In this document: in pieces, positions 17,914 through 27,070 of the stretch
How positions within the stretch are numbered: position 1 is the stretch's first letter
Layout of the letters: every line of letters starts with the position of its first letter
DNA from: Deinococcus sp. JMULE3
Lineage (GTDB): Bacteria > Deinococcota > Deinococci > Deinococcales > Deinococcaceae
NCBI RefSeq assembly: GCF_013337115.1
Contig: NZ_SGWE01000004.1
Location: 806,001-870,000, forward strand
Direction of reading: 5' to 3'
DNA length: 64,000 nucleotides
Made by a program: the position numbers and the translations under genes
Notes under the pieces: model-generated
What the model saw: the letters and a program-made list of their open reading frames with translations, nothing else
What the model was told of the DNA's origin: nothing
The model's database searches: none

Positions 17914-18484
17914 CGAAAGGATCGCCGCGCATGTGGTACCCGTTGCGTTCCCAGAAGCCCGGCTGGTCGCCCGGCATGAACTCCAGGCCCGAGAGCCACT
18001 TGGCGCTCTTCCAGAAGTACAGGTGCGGCACGACCAGCCGGAGCGGTCCGCCGTGCTCGGCGTCCAGCGGCTGCCCGTCGAAGGTGTGGGCCAGCAGGTT
18101 CTCCGGGCGCAGGAAGTCCTCCAGGCTGAGGTTGGTGGTGTACCCGCCGACCGAGTGCTGCATGACGTGCGTCGCGCCGGGTTTCAGGTCGATGTGCGCC
18201 ATCAGGTCCGTGACGCGCACGCCGGTCCAGGTGGTGTCCAGCTTGCTCCAGTGGGTGACGCAGTGGATGTCGTAGGTCAGGGTGGTCTGCGGCAGGGCCA
18301 TCAGGTCCGCCCAGGTGAAGGCGTGCTCCTCGGCGAGGCCCGTGATGCGGATGACGACGTCCTCGGGCCGGTAGTGCTGGGTGGGGCCGTAGGTCAGGAC
18401 CGGGAAGCGGGTGGTGAGGGTCTGCCCCGGCGGAACGCGGCCCCCCATGTCGTCTGCGGGTTTCTTGAAGAACTTGCCGAGCAT
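17888..18484 (-). CDS. Molybdopterin-dependent oxidoreductase, sulfite-oxidase fold, cytosolic
   Basis: A 198-residue single-domain protein of the sulfite oxidase/YedY (MsrP) superfamily. The molybdenum-ligating Cys is in DIHCVTHWSKLDTTWTGV (about residue 75). Other family blocks are LRLVVPHLYFWKSAKWLSGLEF and a C-terminal FWERNGYHMRGDPF. No signal peptide is present with the ATG at 18484, so unlike YedY it should remain cytosolic. First gene of a three-gene minus-strand operon with mug. Confidence 0.88.
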   Translation of the reverse strand: MLGKFFKKPADDMGGRVPPGQTLTTRFPVLTYGPTQHYRPEDVVIRITGLAEEHAFTWADLMALPQTTLTYDIHCVTHWSKLDTTWTGVRVTDLMAHIDLKPGATHVMQHSVGGYTTNLSLEDFLRPENLLAHTFDGQPLDAEHGGPLRLVVPHLYFWKSAKWLSGLEFMPGDQPGFWERNGYHMRGDPFVEERYDDD

Positions 18485-18711
18485 GGCCGTATTCAACACC
18501 GCCCGGCGGGGGGTGACGGGGGGCGCCGGACACCTTTGCACGCAATCCTAAACACTTTCAGAAGGCCGTCCCAGGGGGCATTCGTCATCGGCAGCTGACA
18601 GGGGGCGCGCTAGCATATCCTCAAGTCCGGGCTTCTCTCTCCCGGCGGTGACAGAGGCGACCCGGCCCCCGCGCGCCCCCACAGGGGGGACACAAGGAGT
18701 GAGCCAGTCCC

Positions 18712-19632
18712 ATGTCCATCTTCGATCAGGCCAAACACGACGTCGAACGCGCCCGTTTTCTCGGGGACGTGCGTGACCTCCTGTCCATCCTGCGGCGGCA
18801 GCCGAACGAACTGCTGCCCTTCGACTGGGTGCGTCACCTCTCCCCGGACGGCGAGCACCAGCGCGGCCTGGAGACCATCGAGGTCGACCACATCATCGGG
18901 TCGGTGGACCGCTACCGCGAGTTCGACCGGCACTACCTGCCGAAGGAAGCGCACCTGGACGAACGCTGGATCGGCGTGCGCGCCGCGCAGCTGCAGGGCA
19001 AGGAACTGCCGCCCATCCAGGTGTACAAGGTCGGGGACCTGTACTTCGTCAAGGACGGCAACCACCGCGTGTCCGTCGCGCGGCGCCAGGGGCAGAAGTA
19101 CATCGACGCGTACGTGATCGAACTGCACGTGACCGTCCCGCCCGAGGAAGGCGACACCCTGAAGGACCTGATCATCAAGGGCGAGTACGCGCAGTTCCTG
19201 AAGGCCACGAACCTCGACACGCTCGTGCCGAACCACCACCCGATCCGCTTCACCACGCCGGGCCGTTACGAGAAACTGCTGGAGCACATCCGCACCCGGC
19301 AGTACTTCCTGGACCGCAAACCCGACCGGGCGGGCCTGCCGCCCGTCACGTGGGAGGAGGCGGTGGAGAGCTGGTACCGCCGCCTGTACTGCCGGATCGT
19401 GGAGAACCTCGACCTGCACGACGTGATGTCCCGCTTCCCCGGCCGGACCGAGGCCGATCTGTACCTGTGGATCATGGATCACCGCTACTTCCTGACGCAG
19501 AAGTACGGGCACGACGTGGGCAGCGAGGAGGCCACCATGGACTTCCGCGCGCAGCACTCCCCGCCGCTGTACAAGCGGCTGGGGCAGCGCATGAAGCTCG
19601 TGCTGCGCGGCAAGATCAACCCCGCGATGTAG
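18712..19632 (+). CDS. ParB-like N-terminal domain protein (DUF4032-like)
   Basis: A 306-residue cytosolic protein. A ParB/sulfiredoxin-like segment LPPIQVYKVGDLYFVKDGNHRVSVARRQG lies around residues 98-126, including the GNHR box typical of this nucleotide-binding fold. The rest is helical (VESWYRRLYCRIVENLDLHDVMSRFPGRTEADLYLWIMDH). No DNA-binding HTH of chromosomal ParB is seen, so partitioning is unlikely. The ATG at 18712 is preceded by AAGGAG. Function unknown. Confidence 0.75.
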   Translation: MSIFDQAKHDVERARFLGDVRDLLSILRRQPNELLPFDWVRHLSPDGEHQRGLETIEVDHIIGSVDRYREFDRHYLPKEAHLDERWIGVRAAQLQGKELPPIQVYKVGDLYFVKDGNHRVSVARRQGQKYIDAYVIELHVTVPPEEGDTLKDLIIKGEYAQFLKATNLDTLVPNHHPIRFTTPGRYEKLLEHIRTRQYFLDRKPDRAGLPPVTWEEAVESWYRRLYCRIVENLDLHDVMSRFPGRTEADLYLWIMDHRYFLTQKYGHDVGSEEATMDFRAQHSPPLYKRLGQRMKLVLRGKINPAM

Positions 19633-19650
19633 GCGGGCCGTGGACGCAGG

Positions 19651-19705
19651 AAGTGGGAAGTGGGGGAATGACCACGACCCACTCCCCACTTCCCACTCCC
19701 CGTTT
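19651..19705. repeat. Heptad-repeat element B
   Basis: Minimal element between two converging genes. Left array 19651-19664: two AAGTGGG units. Right array 19678-19705 is inverted: units CCCACTC, CCCACTT, CCCACTC and a degenerate CCCGTTT. The centre is 13 nt (19665-19677). The last unit overlaps the pepA stop codon (19704-19706). The arms can fold into a hairpin, and the G-rich strand has GGG runs every 7 nt. Confidence 0.85.
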
Positions 19706-21026
19706 ACCTCGCCAGGACGTATTCCACGAGCGTCCCGACGCCCCAGCCGGTGGCGTGTTCCTCGCGGGTGGCGTTCCCGGCGATGTCCAGGTGCGCCCAG
19801 GGGCGCGTGACGAACTGCCCCAGGAACAGCGCGGCCTTGATGCTCGCCCCGGCGGGCTGCATGTCGCTGTTCTTCAGGTCGGCCACCGTCCCTTTGCGGT
19901 AGGTCTTCAGGTACGGCTGGTGCAGCGGCAGTTCCCAGACGTGCTCGCCCGCGTCCTGCGCGGCGGCTTTCAGGCGGGCGGTCAGGGCGGCGTCGCTGCT
20001 GAACAGCGCGGCGATGTCGTTGCCCAGCGCGCTGACCTTCACGCCGGTCAGCGTGGCGAGGTCCACGAGTTCGGTCGCGCCTTCCTCGCAGGCGACGGTC
20101 AGCGTGTCGGCCAGCACGAGGCGGCCCTCGGCGTCGGTGTTCGTGATCTCCACGTGCAGGCCGTTGGCGGCGCGGTACACGTCGCCGGGGCGCATGGCGT
20201 CCGGGCCGACCATGTTCTCGGCGGCGGCGACGTAGGCGCGGACCTCGACGCCCTCGGGGATCAGGTCGCGCAGGGCGGCCAGGGCGCGCACGGCGCCCAG
20301 CACGGCGGCCGCGCCGCCCATGTCGCTCTTCATGTTCACCATGCCTGCGGCGGGCTTGATGGAGTACCCGCCGGTGTCGAAGGTGATGCCCTTCCCGACG
20401 AGCGCGACGACCGTGTGCACCTCGCCCCGCGCGGGAATGGTCGCGCGGATCAGGCGCGGCCCCGTCGCGCTACCCGCCGCGACGGCGGCCAGGAGGTTCA
20501 TGCCGCGCGCCGTGATGTCGTCCCCGTCCCAGACGTCCACGTCCACGCCGTGCGCTTCCAGGGTGCGGGCCTCGCGGGCCAGGGTCGCGGGGTTCAGGAC
20601 GTTCGCGGGGGCACTCACGAGTTCACGTGCGAGGGTCAGGCCCGCGCTCAGCGCCTCGATGCGGGCCTGCTCGCCAGCGCTCAGGCCGTCCACGAACAGC
20701 TGCACCTCCTCCGGGGCGCTGCGGCGGTAGCGGGCGTCGCGCCACCCGGCGCTCAGTGCGGCGGCGGCCAGCGCGGCGGCGTGCCCGCTGGCGGGAACGC
20801 GCACGCGGGTGGCTTTCAGTTCGCGCGCCAGGCGGATCAGGGCGCCGCCGAGTTCCTGCGCCTCGGCCGGGTTGGCGGGGGCGAGCGCCACGACCTGATC
20901 GCCGTCCTCGGTGCGGGCGATCAGGCGGACCTCTCCCCCGTCCAGGTCGCGGGTCGGGCGGCCCCCGTCCGGCGTGACGAACGACAGGGTGAGGTCGGCG
21001 GCGTCCATGAAGTTGACCAGGGGCAT
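19704..21026 (-). CDS. pepA: Leucyl aminopeptidase, M17 family
   Basis: A 440-residue cytosolic dimetallo-aminopeptidase. The metal/catalytic blocks are complete: GKGITFDTGGYSIKP near 211-225, NMKSDMGGAA near 231-240, and NTDAEGRLVLADTL near 294-307. These hold the expected Lys, Asp and Glu ligands. The ATG at 21026 is preferred; a second ATG six codons inside is possible, and the long upstream in-frame extension lacks homology. Role: peptide turnover releasing N-terminal residues. Confidence 0.92.
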   Translation of the reverse strand: MPLVNFMDAADLTLSFVTPDGGRPTRDLDGGEVRLIARTEDGDQVVALAPANPAEAQELGGALIRLARELKATRVRVPASGHAAALAAAALSAGWRDARYRRSAPEEVQLFVDGLSAGEQARIEALSAGLTLARELVSAPANVLNPATLAREARTLEAHGVDVDVWDGDDITARGMNLLAAVAAGSATGPRLIRATIPARGEVHTVVALVGKGITFDTGGYSIKPAAGMVNMKSDMGGAAAVLGAVRALAALRDLIPEGVEVRAYVAAAENMVGPDAMRPGDVYRAANGLHVEITNTDAEGRLVLADTLTVACEEGATELVDLATLTGVKVSALGNDIAALFSSDAALTARLKAAAQDAGEHVWELPLHQPYLKTYRKGTVADLKNSDMQPAGASIKAALFLGQFVTRPWAHLDIAGNATREEHATGWGVGTLVEYVLAR

Positions 21027-21184
21027 GCGCGGAGTAGACCACGCGCCGCGCGGGCCGGGTTCCGCAGATCCGGACGCCGGACGCCCGGACACCGACGACT
21101 GGACGCCAACGACTGGACAGCGGGGTCGCTTGAGCGAACCCTGAGCGTCGCCGGGCGTGCCGCCGGAGCGTGAGAGGCGACAGG

Positions 21185-21190
21185 TATACT
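21185..21190 (+). promoter_or_regulatory. -10 box TATACT of the asp23-fakA operon
   Basis: Consensus-like TATACT ending 10 nt before the GTG at 21201; the message would have at most a few leader bases. Confidence 0.6.
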
Positions 21191-21200
21191 GCCCTTTACT

Positions 21201-21525
21201 GTGAACGGTTCCATTCAAATCACCGAGGCGGCCCTGGCCTCACTGATCGGGCTGACCGCCCATGAGATCCCGGGTGTGGTCGGCATGGCCCCCAGCAACC
21301 TCAAGGAGGGCCTCAGCCGCGTGCTGGGCCGCGCGAACGTCAGCGACGGCGTCGTGATCAGCCGCGACGGCGCGAAGTACGTGGCGGACCTGTACGTGGT
21401 CGTCGCGTACGGCGTGAGCATCCCCACCGTGGCGCGCAATATCGTGGAGCGCGTGGAACACACCGTGAAGACCCAGGCGGGCATCGACCTGAGCGCTGCG
21501 CGCGTGCACGCCGTGGGGGTGCAGC

Positions 21526-21533
<8 letters not shown>
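21201..21533 (+). CDS. Asp23/Gls24 family protein
   Basis: A 110-residue protein of the Asp23/YloU family (ITEAALASLIGLTAHEIPGVVGMA; VADLYVVVAYGVSIPTVARNIVERVEHTVKTQAGID). In Gram-positives YloU is encoded beside the fatty acid kinase gene, and the same pairing is seen here with an 8-bp overlap. It may link lipid metabolism to the membrane or envelope; the molecular role is unsettled. GTG start at 21201. Confidence 0.9.
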
Positions 21534-23154
<1,621 letters not shown>

Positions 23155-23158
23155 CAGG

Positions 23159-23302
23159 GAGTGGGTTGTGGGCAGTGGGGAGTGGGTCGGTCGCCTGACC
23201 TGCTGCCGCTGAAGCGACCAGACAGAGAAGCAGGGAGCGAAGGCCAGTGCCGACGCTCCCTGCTTCCTGCTGTTCCCACTTCCTACTTCCCACTCCCCAC
23301 AC
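23159..23302. repeat. Heptad-repeat element C with structured centre
   Basis: Left array 23159-23186 has four units, of types GAGTGGG, TTGTGGG and CAGTGGG. Right array 23275-23302 is inverted; on the other strand its unit types are GTGTGGG, GAGTGGG, AAGTAGG and AAGTGGG. The 88-bp centre has a perfect 10-bp hairpin GCAGGGAGCG (23229-23238) with CGCTCCCTGC (23253-23262), plus GGTCGC (23188-23193) with GCGACC (23213-23218). It fills the gap between converging fakA and the VWD gene, starting 5 bp after one stop codon and ending 6 bp before the other. Confidence 0.85.
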
Positions 23303-23308
23303 CCCAGT

Positions 23309-25516
23309 TCAGCGGCAGTCCCCGGCGGGCACGGTCACGGTCTGGGTGGTCGTGAAGCGGTTGTTCGCGCTGCTGCCTTCGGGGAAGTACGCGCCGAAGT
23401 TCACGCGGGCGGCGTAGGTGTGCGCGCCGGGGGCCGTGGCGGGCTGCGTGGCAGGGTAGTACACGGGGATGGTCACGGTGACGCTCTCGCCGGGGGCCAG
23501 GGCGGGGAGGCCCACGCCATTGCCGCGGTACCCGGCGGCCAGGGTCTCGTCGCGGGTGTCCACGACCTGCGCTAGGCCCACGTCGCTGCGGGCGGGGCTG
23601 GGGGCCGCGCCGACGTTCCGGACGGTGACGCGGGCATTCACGAGGGGCGCGCCGCTGACGCAAGTGCCGCTGTACACGGCGCTGAAGGCGGTGACGGTCA
23701 GGTCCGGCAGGGCGAGGCGCACCTGATCACGGGCGGGTTGCGTGTCGGCGCTGCTCGCCGCGAAGCGGGGGTTGCCGGTCAGGGCCACGTCGGTCACGCA
23801 GCGGTCCAGCAGCAGCGGGTCGGTGACCCCCGCCGCGCGGCAGGTCGCCTCGGCCACCGCGGCGGCGCCCGCCGGGACGACCGCCGGCGCGGACGGGAAG
23901 GCCGGATCGTCGAAGCCCCCGAAGCGTTCACCGGCGTCGTACACGAACAGGGACTCGGCGGCGCCCGGCACCCGCCACGAGTTCCCGAACGTCCCGTACA
24001 GGTCGGCGGGCGTCACGGGGCTGCTCAGGGCCGCGCCGCCCCGCGTGGTCAGGTCGTTGGTGGTCACGCCGTCGAAGTTCCCCCACACGCCCCGCACCCG
24101 CCCGCGCCGGGCGTCCGGGAGGGACAGGCGGGCGTCCAGGTACGCGCCATTGTTCGTGATCGCCAGCCGCTCCCCGCCGGGGAACTCCAGGGTGTACACG
24201 TTCCCGCTCTGGGTGACGCGGTGCCCGCCGCCCAGGTCCAGGCCCCCGGCGGGCACGTTCGTGCGCACGCCCGCCTCGCCGATGCGCAGCGCGGGGATCA
24301 TCCCGGCGTACACGCCGACCTTCTGCCCGTTCATGCGGGTGGCGACCGCCGTGTTCACGCTGACGACCGTGCTGCTCCCCCAGGGGCGCTGGCGGGCCTG
24401 CACGCGGAAGTCGTCCGTGACGCTCTGGGTCAGGTCGAACTCACCGACCGCCTGGAATTCCATGGCCGTCTGGTCCAGCGTGATCAGGTGCGGGTCGCCC
24501 CAGCTGACCGCCGGGGGGTTCGGCGCGGCGGCCTGCACCGTCACGTCCCGCCCGGCCTCGTTCCCGTTGCGGATCGCCATGCGCGAGTCCGGCGTGAAGC
24601 TCCCCACGAACGTCCCGTCGTTGTACGCGTACACCCGGACCTTCACGGTCTGCCCCGCCGGGAGCGCGCCCGCGGGGATGCTGAAGCTGCGCGCCGAGCC
24701 CGGCAGGTCCCCGGACCGCCACGCGTGCCCCGCCCCGCCCGTCACCCAGGTGGCGGACACCACGAACCGCTGCGGGTTGCTGGCGGACGTCCACGCCACC
24801 GGCAGGACCGCCGACGCCGCGAGGCTGCTGCCCGCCGCCGGGGCGGTCAGGGCAGGCGCTTCCGGCACGACGTCCGACGCGAACACCAGACACTCCCCCA
24901 CCCGCGTCAGCAGGTTCAGCGGCGCACCCACCGCCACGGGCGCCGCGAGGGTGCCCTGGTACAGCCCGCCACCCGACGCGGCGAGGGTCACGCCGTTCAC
25001 GGTCACGGTCGCCGCGCCGCCCACCCGCACGTTCTGCGACCGCGCGCCCATGTCCGTGCCCTGCACCGGGTACCGCGCGCACACCAGCGGCCCCCCGGAC
25101 GCAGGCACCGGCGACAGGGACGCCGCCAGTTTCGCCTCGCCCAGCGCCACCACCCGGAAGTCGTACCGCAGCCCGTTCTTCAGGCCCTTCACGCGGAACG
25201 ACATCGGCCCGCCCGCCTTGCCGGGCATCAGCGGCTGCGCCGTCAACTTCTGCCCATCCCGGTACACGTCGTACCCGGCCGCCCGCGCGTCACCGGGCCA
25301 CACCAGCGTCACCGCGCCGTCCTCCGGCAGCACCAGCAGTTGCGGTCCCAGCACGGCGCGCAGCACGTTCGGATTCAGCACCGGCTGCAGCGGATTCACC
25401 GTCCCCTGCGCCATCATGCCCTGCGCCACAACACCCTGCGCGCCCGCCGCGCCCAGCAACGCCAGTGTGACCAGCCCACCCACCACGACCCCCAGCCCCT
25501 TGCGCGTGTTCATCAT
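23309..25516 (-). CDS. Secreted multidomain protein with von Willebrand type D and CARDB-like domains
   Basis: A 735-residue exported protein, signal peptide about 1-26 (LALLGAAGAQ). A fibronectin-III-like N-terminal part (GYDVYRDGQ, RYDFRVVALGEA) is followed by a VWD domain near 335-500 (VSWGDPHLITLDQTAMEFQ, GEFDL, RVRGVWGNFDG). A Cys-containing segment follows (AEATCRAAGVTDPLLLDRCV). A CARDB-like beta-sandwich ends the protein near 620-735 (LPDLTVTAFSAVY, NARVTVRNVGAA). GGAGG lies 8 nt before the ATG. Probably a surface or matrix protein; adhesion is inferred. Confidence 0.85.
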   Translation of the reverse strand: MMNTRKGLGVVVGGLVTLALLGAAGAQGVVAQGMMAQGTVNPLQPVLNPNVLRAVLGPQLLVLPEDGAVTLVWPGDARAAGYDVYRDGQKLTAQPLMPGKAGGPMSFRVKGLKNGLRYDFRVVALGEAKLAASLSPVPASGGPLVCARYPVQGTDMGARSQNVRVGGAATVTVNGVTLAASGGGLYQGTLAAPVAVGAPLNLLTRVGECLVFASDVVPEAPALTAPAAGSSLAASAVLPVAWTSASNPQRFVVSATWVTGGAGHAWRSGDLPGSARSFSIPAGALPAGQTVKVRVYAYNDGTFVGSFTPDSRMAIRNGNEAGRDVTVQAAAPNPPAVSWGDPHLITLDQTAMEFQAVGEFDLTQSVTDDFRVQARQRPWGSSTVVSVNTAVATRMNGQKVGVYAGMIPALRIGEAGVRTNVPAGGLDLGGGHRVTQSGNVYTLEFPGGERLAITNNGAYLDARLSLPDARRGRVRGVWGNFDGVTTNDLTTRGGAALSSPVTPADLYGTFGNSWRVPGAAESLFVYDAGERFGGFDDPAFPSAPAVVPAGAAAVAEATCRAAGVTDPLLLDRCVTDVALTGNPRFAASSADTQPARDQVRLALPDLTVTAFSAVYSGTCVSGAPLVNARVTVRNVGAAPSPARSDVGLAQVVDTRDETLAAGYRGNGVGLPALAPGESVTVTIPVYYPATQPATAPGAHTYAARVNFGAYFPEGSSANNRFTTTQTVTVPAGDCR

Positions 25517-25556
25517 GAGTCCCGCCTCCTTCCCGGCGTTCCACCGAGTTGCACGC

Positions 25557-25562
25557 AGGGTA
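25557..25562 (-). promoter_or_regulatory. -10 box TACCCT of the VWD-protein gene
   Basis: Minus-strand TACCCT, giving a leader of roughly 34 nt that carries the AGGAGG ribosome site of the gene at 25516. Confidence 0.4.
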
Positions 25563-25620
25563 GAAGCGACCCCATGAGCGACCCATGATCAGCAGTCGCG
25601 GGGGCGTGACCGGACACGGA

Positions 25621-25878
25621 TCAGCGGTGCAGGCCCAGCAGTTCGTCCTCGGTCAGCGGGGCCAGTCCCAGGCGCAGCAGCACGGGCTGGCCCGCGCCGT
25701 CGTTGGCGGCGGTGAATTCCGCGACCTTGCACATCAGGAGGATCAGGTCGCGCTGCACCTCGGTCACCTGGGCGGCGGTCAGGCGGGCCGATGGGGTTCC
25801 ACTGAGCATCCGGGCCGGGGTGGACAGGTGCCGGGCCGCCACGAGCAGGTTGTCGGCGCTGGCGCGGTCGATCTTCAC
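25621..25878 (-). CDS. Small hypothetical protein, possibly the tail of a broken gene
   Basis: An 85-residue open frame starting at GTG 25878 (KIDRASADNLLVAARHL; TEVQRDLILLMCKVAEF). No family is recognised. The preceding bases encode, in another frame, an HTH-like segment, so this frame may be the downstream part of a frameshifted regulator. Confidence 0.4.
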   Translation of the reverse strand: MKIDRASADNLLVAARHLSTPARMLSGTPSARLTAAQVTEVQRDLILLMCKVAEFTAANDGAGQPVLLRLGLAPLTEDELLGLHR

Positions 25879-25879
25879 G

Positions 25880-25960
25880 GCCCCGCTCGCGGATCACGCG
25901 CAGCAAGCCGGTCCGTACGAGGGCCTGCACGTCCCGGTGCACCACGCGCAGGTCCCTCCT
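25880..25960 (-). pseudogene. Remnant of an HTH regulator
   Basis: The minus-strand frame from 25960 reads RRDLRVVHRDVQALVRTGLLRVIRERG. This is like the recognition helix and turn of small winged-helix regulators (HRDVQALVRTGLL). No start codon or upstream HTH half is seen in frame, and the frame is lost at about 25880. Interpreted as decay. Confidence 0.35.
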
Positions 25961-26016
25961 GCGCCGCGCTGGAGGCGGTCTGCACGCGGCCCTGGACGCC
26001 TGACGACCCGGGAGCG

Positions 26017-27000
26017 TCAGCCCTCCAAGAAGATGTCCAGGGGCAGGAACGCGCTGACGGTGTAGTGGGGGGCGTCGACGATCTGACTGATCTTCAGGTC
26101 CACGCAGGCGCTGGCGAGGACGTAGGCGTCTTCCAGGCTCAGGCCGCGCGCTTGCAGTCGGCGCAGGGTGGCGCGCAGGGCGATGCGGGCGGCGTCCATC
26201 AGGTCGGGGTGGTGGCCGGTGGTGGCGTGCCACTGGCGGCTCTGGCCGCCGCCGGTGGGGGTGGTGAATTCCGGGGTGGTGATCCCGGCGTCCCTCTCGA
26301 CGTGGACGCGCAGGGTCAGCTGGCCGCTGGTTTCGATGCCGGTGCCGCTGACCTCGCCGTCGCCCTGCGCGGCGTGCAGGTCCCCGGCGGACAGCAGCGC
26401 GCCGGGGACCTCGACCGGCAGCCAGAGGGTGCTGCCCGCCACGAGCTGCCGGACGTCCATGTTCCCGCCGACGTGCCGGGGCGGCGCGGTGGGGTGCGGG
26501 CCCGGCGCGGCGGGCGCGACGCCGATCACGCCGGGGAACGGGGCGAGCGGCACGCGGATGCCGGGGCGGAAGTCCGCGTGCGTTCCGGCGCGCAGGTCCC
26601 ACAGGTGCGTGTGGGGCCGCAGGCCCTCGGCGGCCAGCGCCGCGTCGAGCAGGCCGATGCCGTCCGGGCGGCAGCCGGTCCAGCCCCACGCGGCGGTGCG
26701 GACGTCCAGGATCTCTATGCGCAGGGCGTCGCCGGGCTGCGCGCCGTCCACGAACAGCGGGCCGGTCAGCGGGTGGCCGCGCGGGCCGCTCAGGGGGTCG
26801 CGGGCGTCCGCGAGGATCAGGGCGCGCAGGTCGTCCGGGGCGCTCAGTTCACCGCTGGCGACCCGGCGGGCCACGCCGCCACCCGAGGCGTCCAGGGTGT
26901 CCAGCGTGACGGTGTCACCGCTGGCGACGGTCAGGGCGGGCGGCAGGGCGTGGTCCCAGACGGTGTGCAGGGCGTCCAGCGTCAGGTGGTAGCGGGTCAT
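26017..27000 (-). CDS. Acetamidase/formamidase family protein
   Basis: A 327-residue FmdA/AmdA-type amidase, which hydrolyses short-chain amides to ammonia and the acid. Family blocks are GPLFVDGAQPGDALRIEI (about 80-97), HVGGNMDVRQL, and SAGDLHAAQGDGEVSGTG, the latter two supplying metal-binding residues. The ATG at 27000 follows TACCCT (27012-27007) by exactly 6 nt, so the message is leaderless. Single-gene unit. Confidence 0.9.
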   Translation of the reverse strand: MTRYHLTLDALHTVWDHALPPALTVASGDTVTLDTLDASGGGVARRVASGELSAPDDLRALILADARDPLSGPRGHPLTGPLFVDGAQPGDALRIEILDVRTAAWGWTGCRPDGIGLLDAALAAEGLRPHTHLWDLRAGTHADFRPGIRVPLAPFPGVIGVAPAAPGPHPTAPPRHVGGNMDVRQLVAGSTLWLPVEVPGALLSAGDLHAAQGDGEVSGTGIETSGQLTLRVHVERDAGITTPEFTTPTGGGQSRQWHATTGHHPDLMDAARIALRATLRRLQARGLSLEDAYVLASACVDLKISQIVDAPHYTVSAFLPLDIFLEG

Positions 27001-27070
27001 GGGCTCAGGGTAGAGCAGAGCGCCCGCCCCGGCGCGTGTGGGCCGGGGCGGGCGTGGGTGAAGCGTCAGG

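Noticed and set aside
18712..19632. Chromosome partition ParB
   Set aside because: Only the N-terminal nucleotide-binding-like block is present; no ParB HTH, no parA neighbour and no parS-like sites seen.
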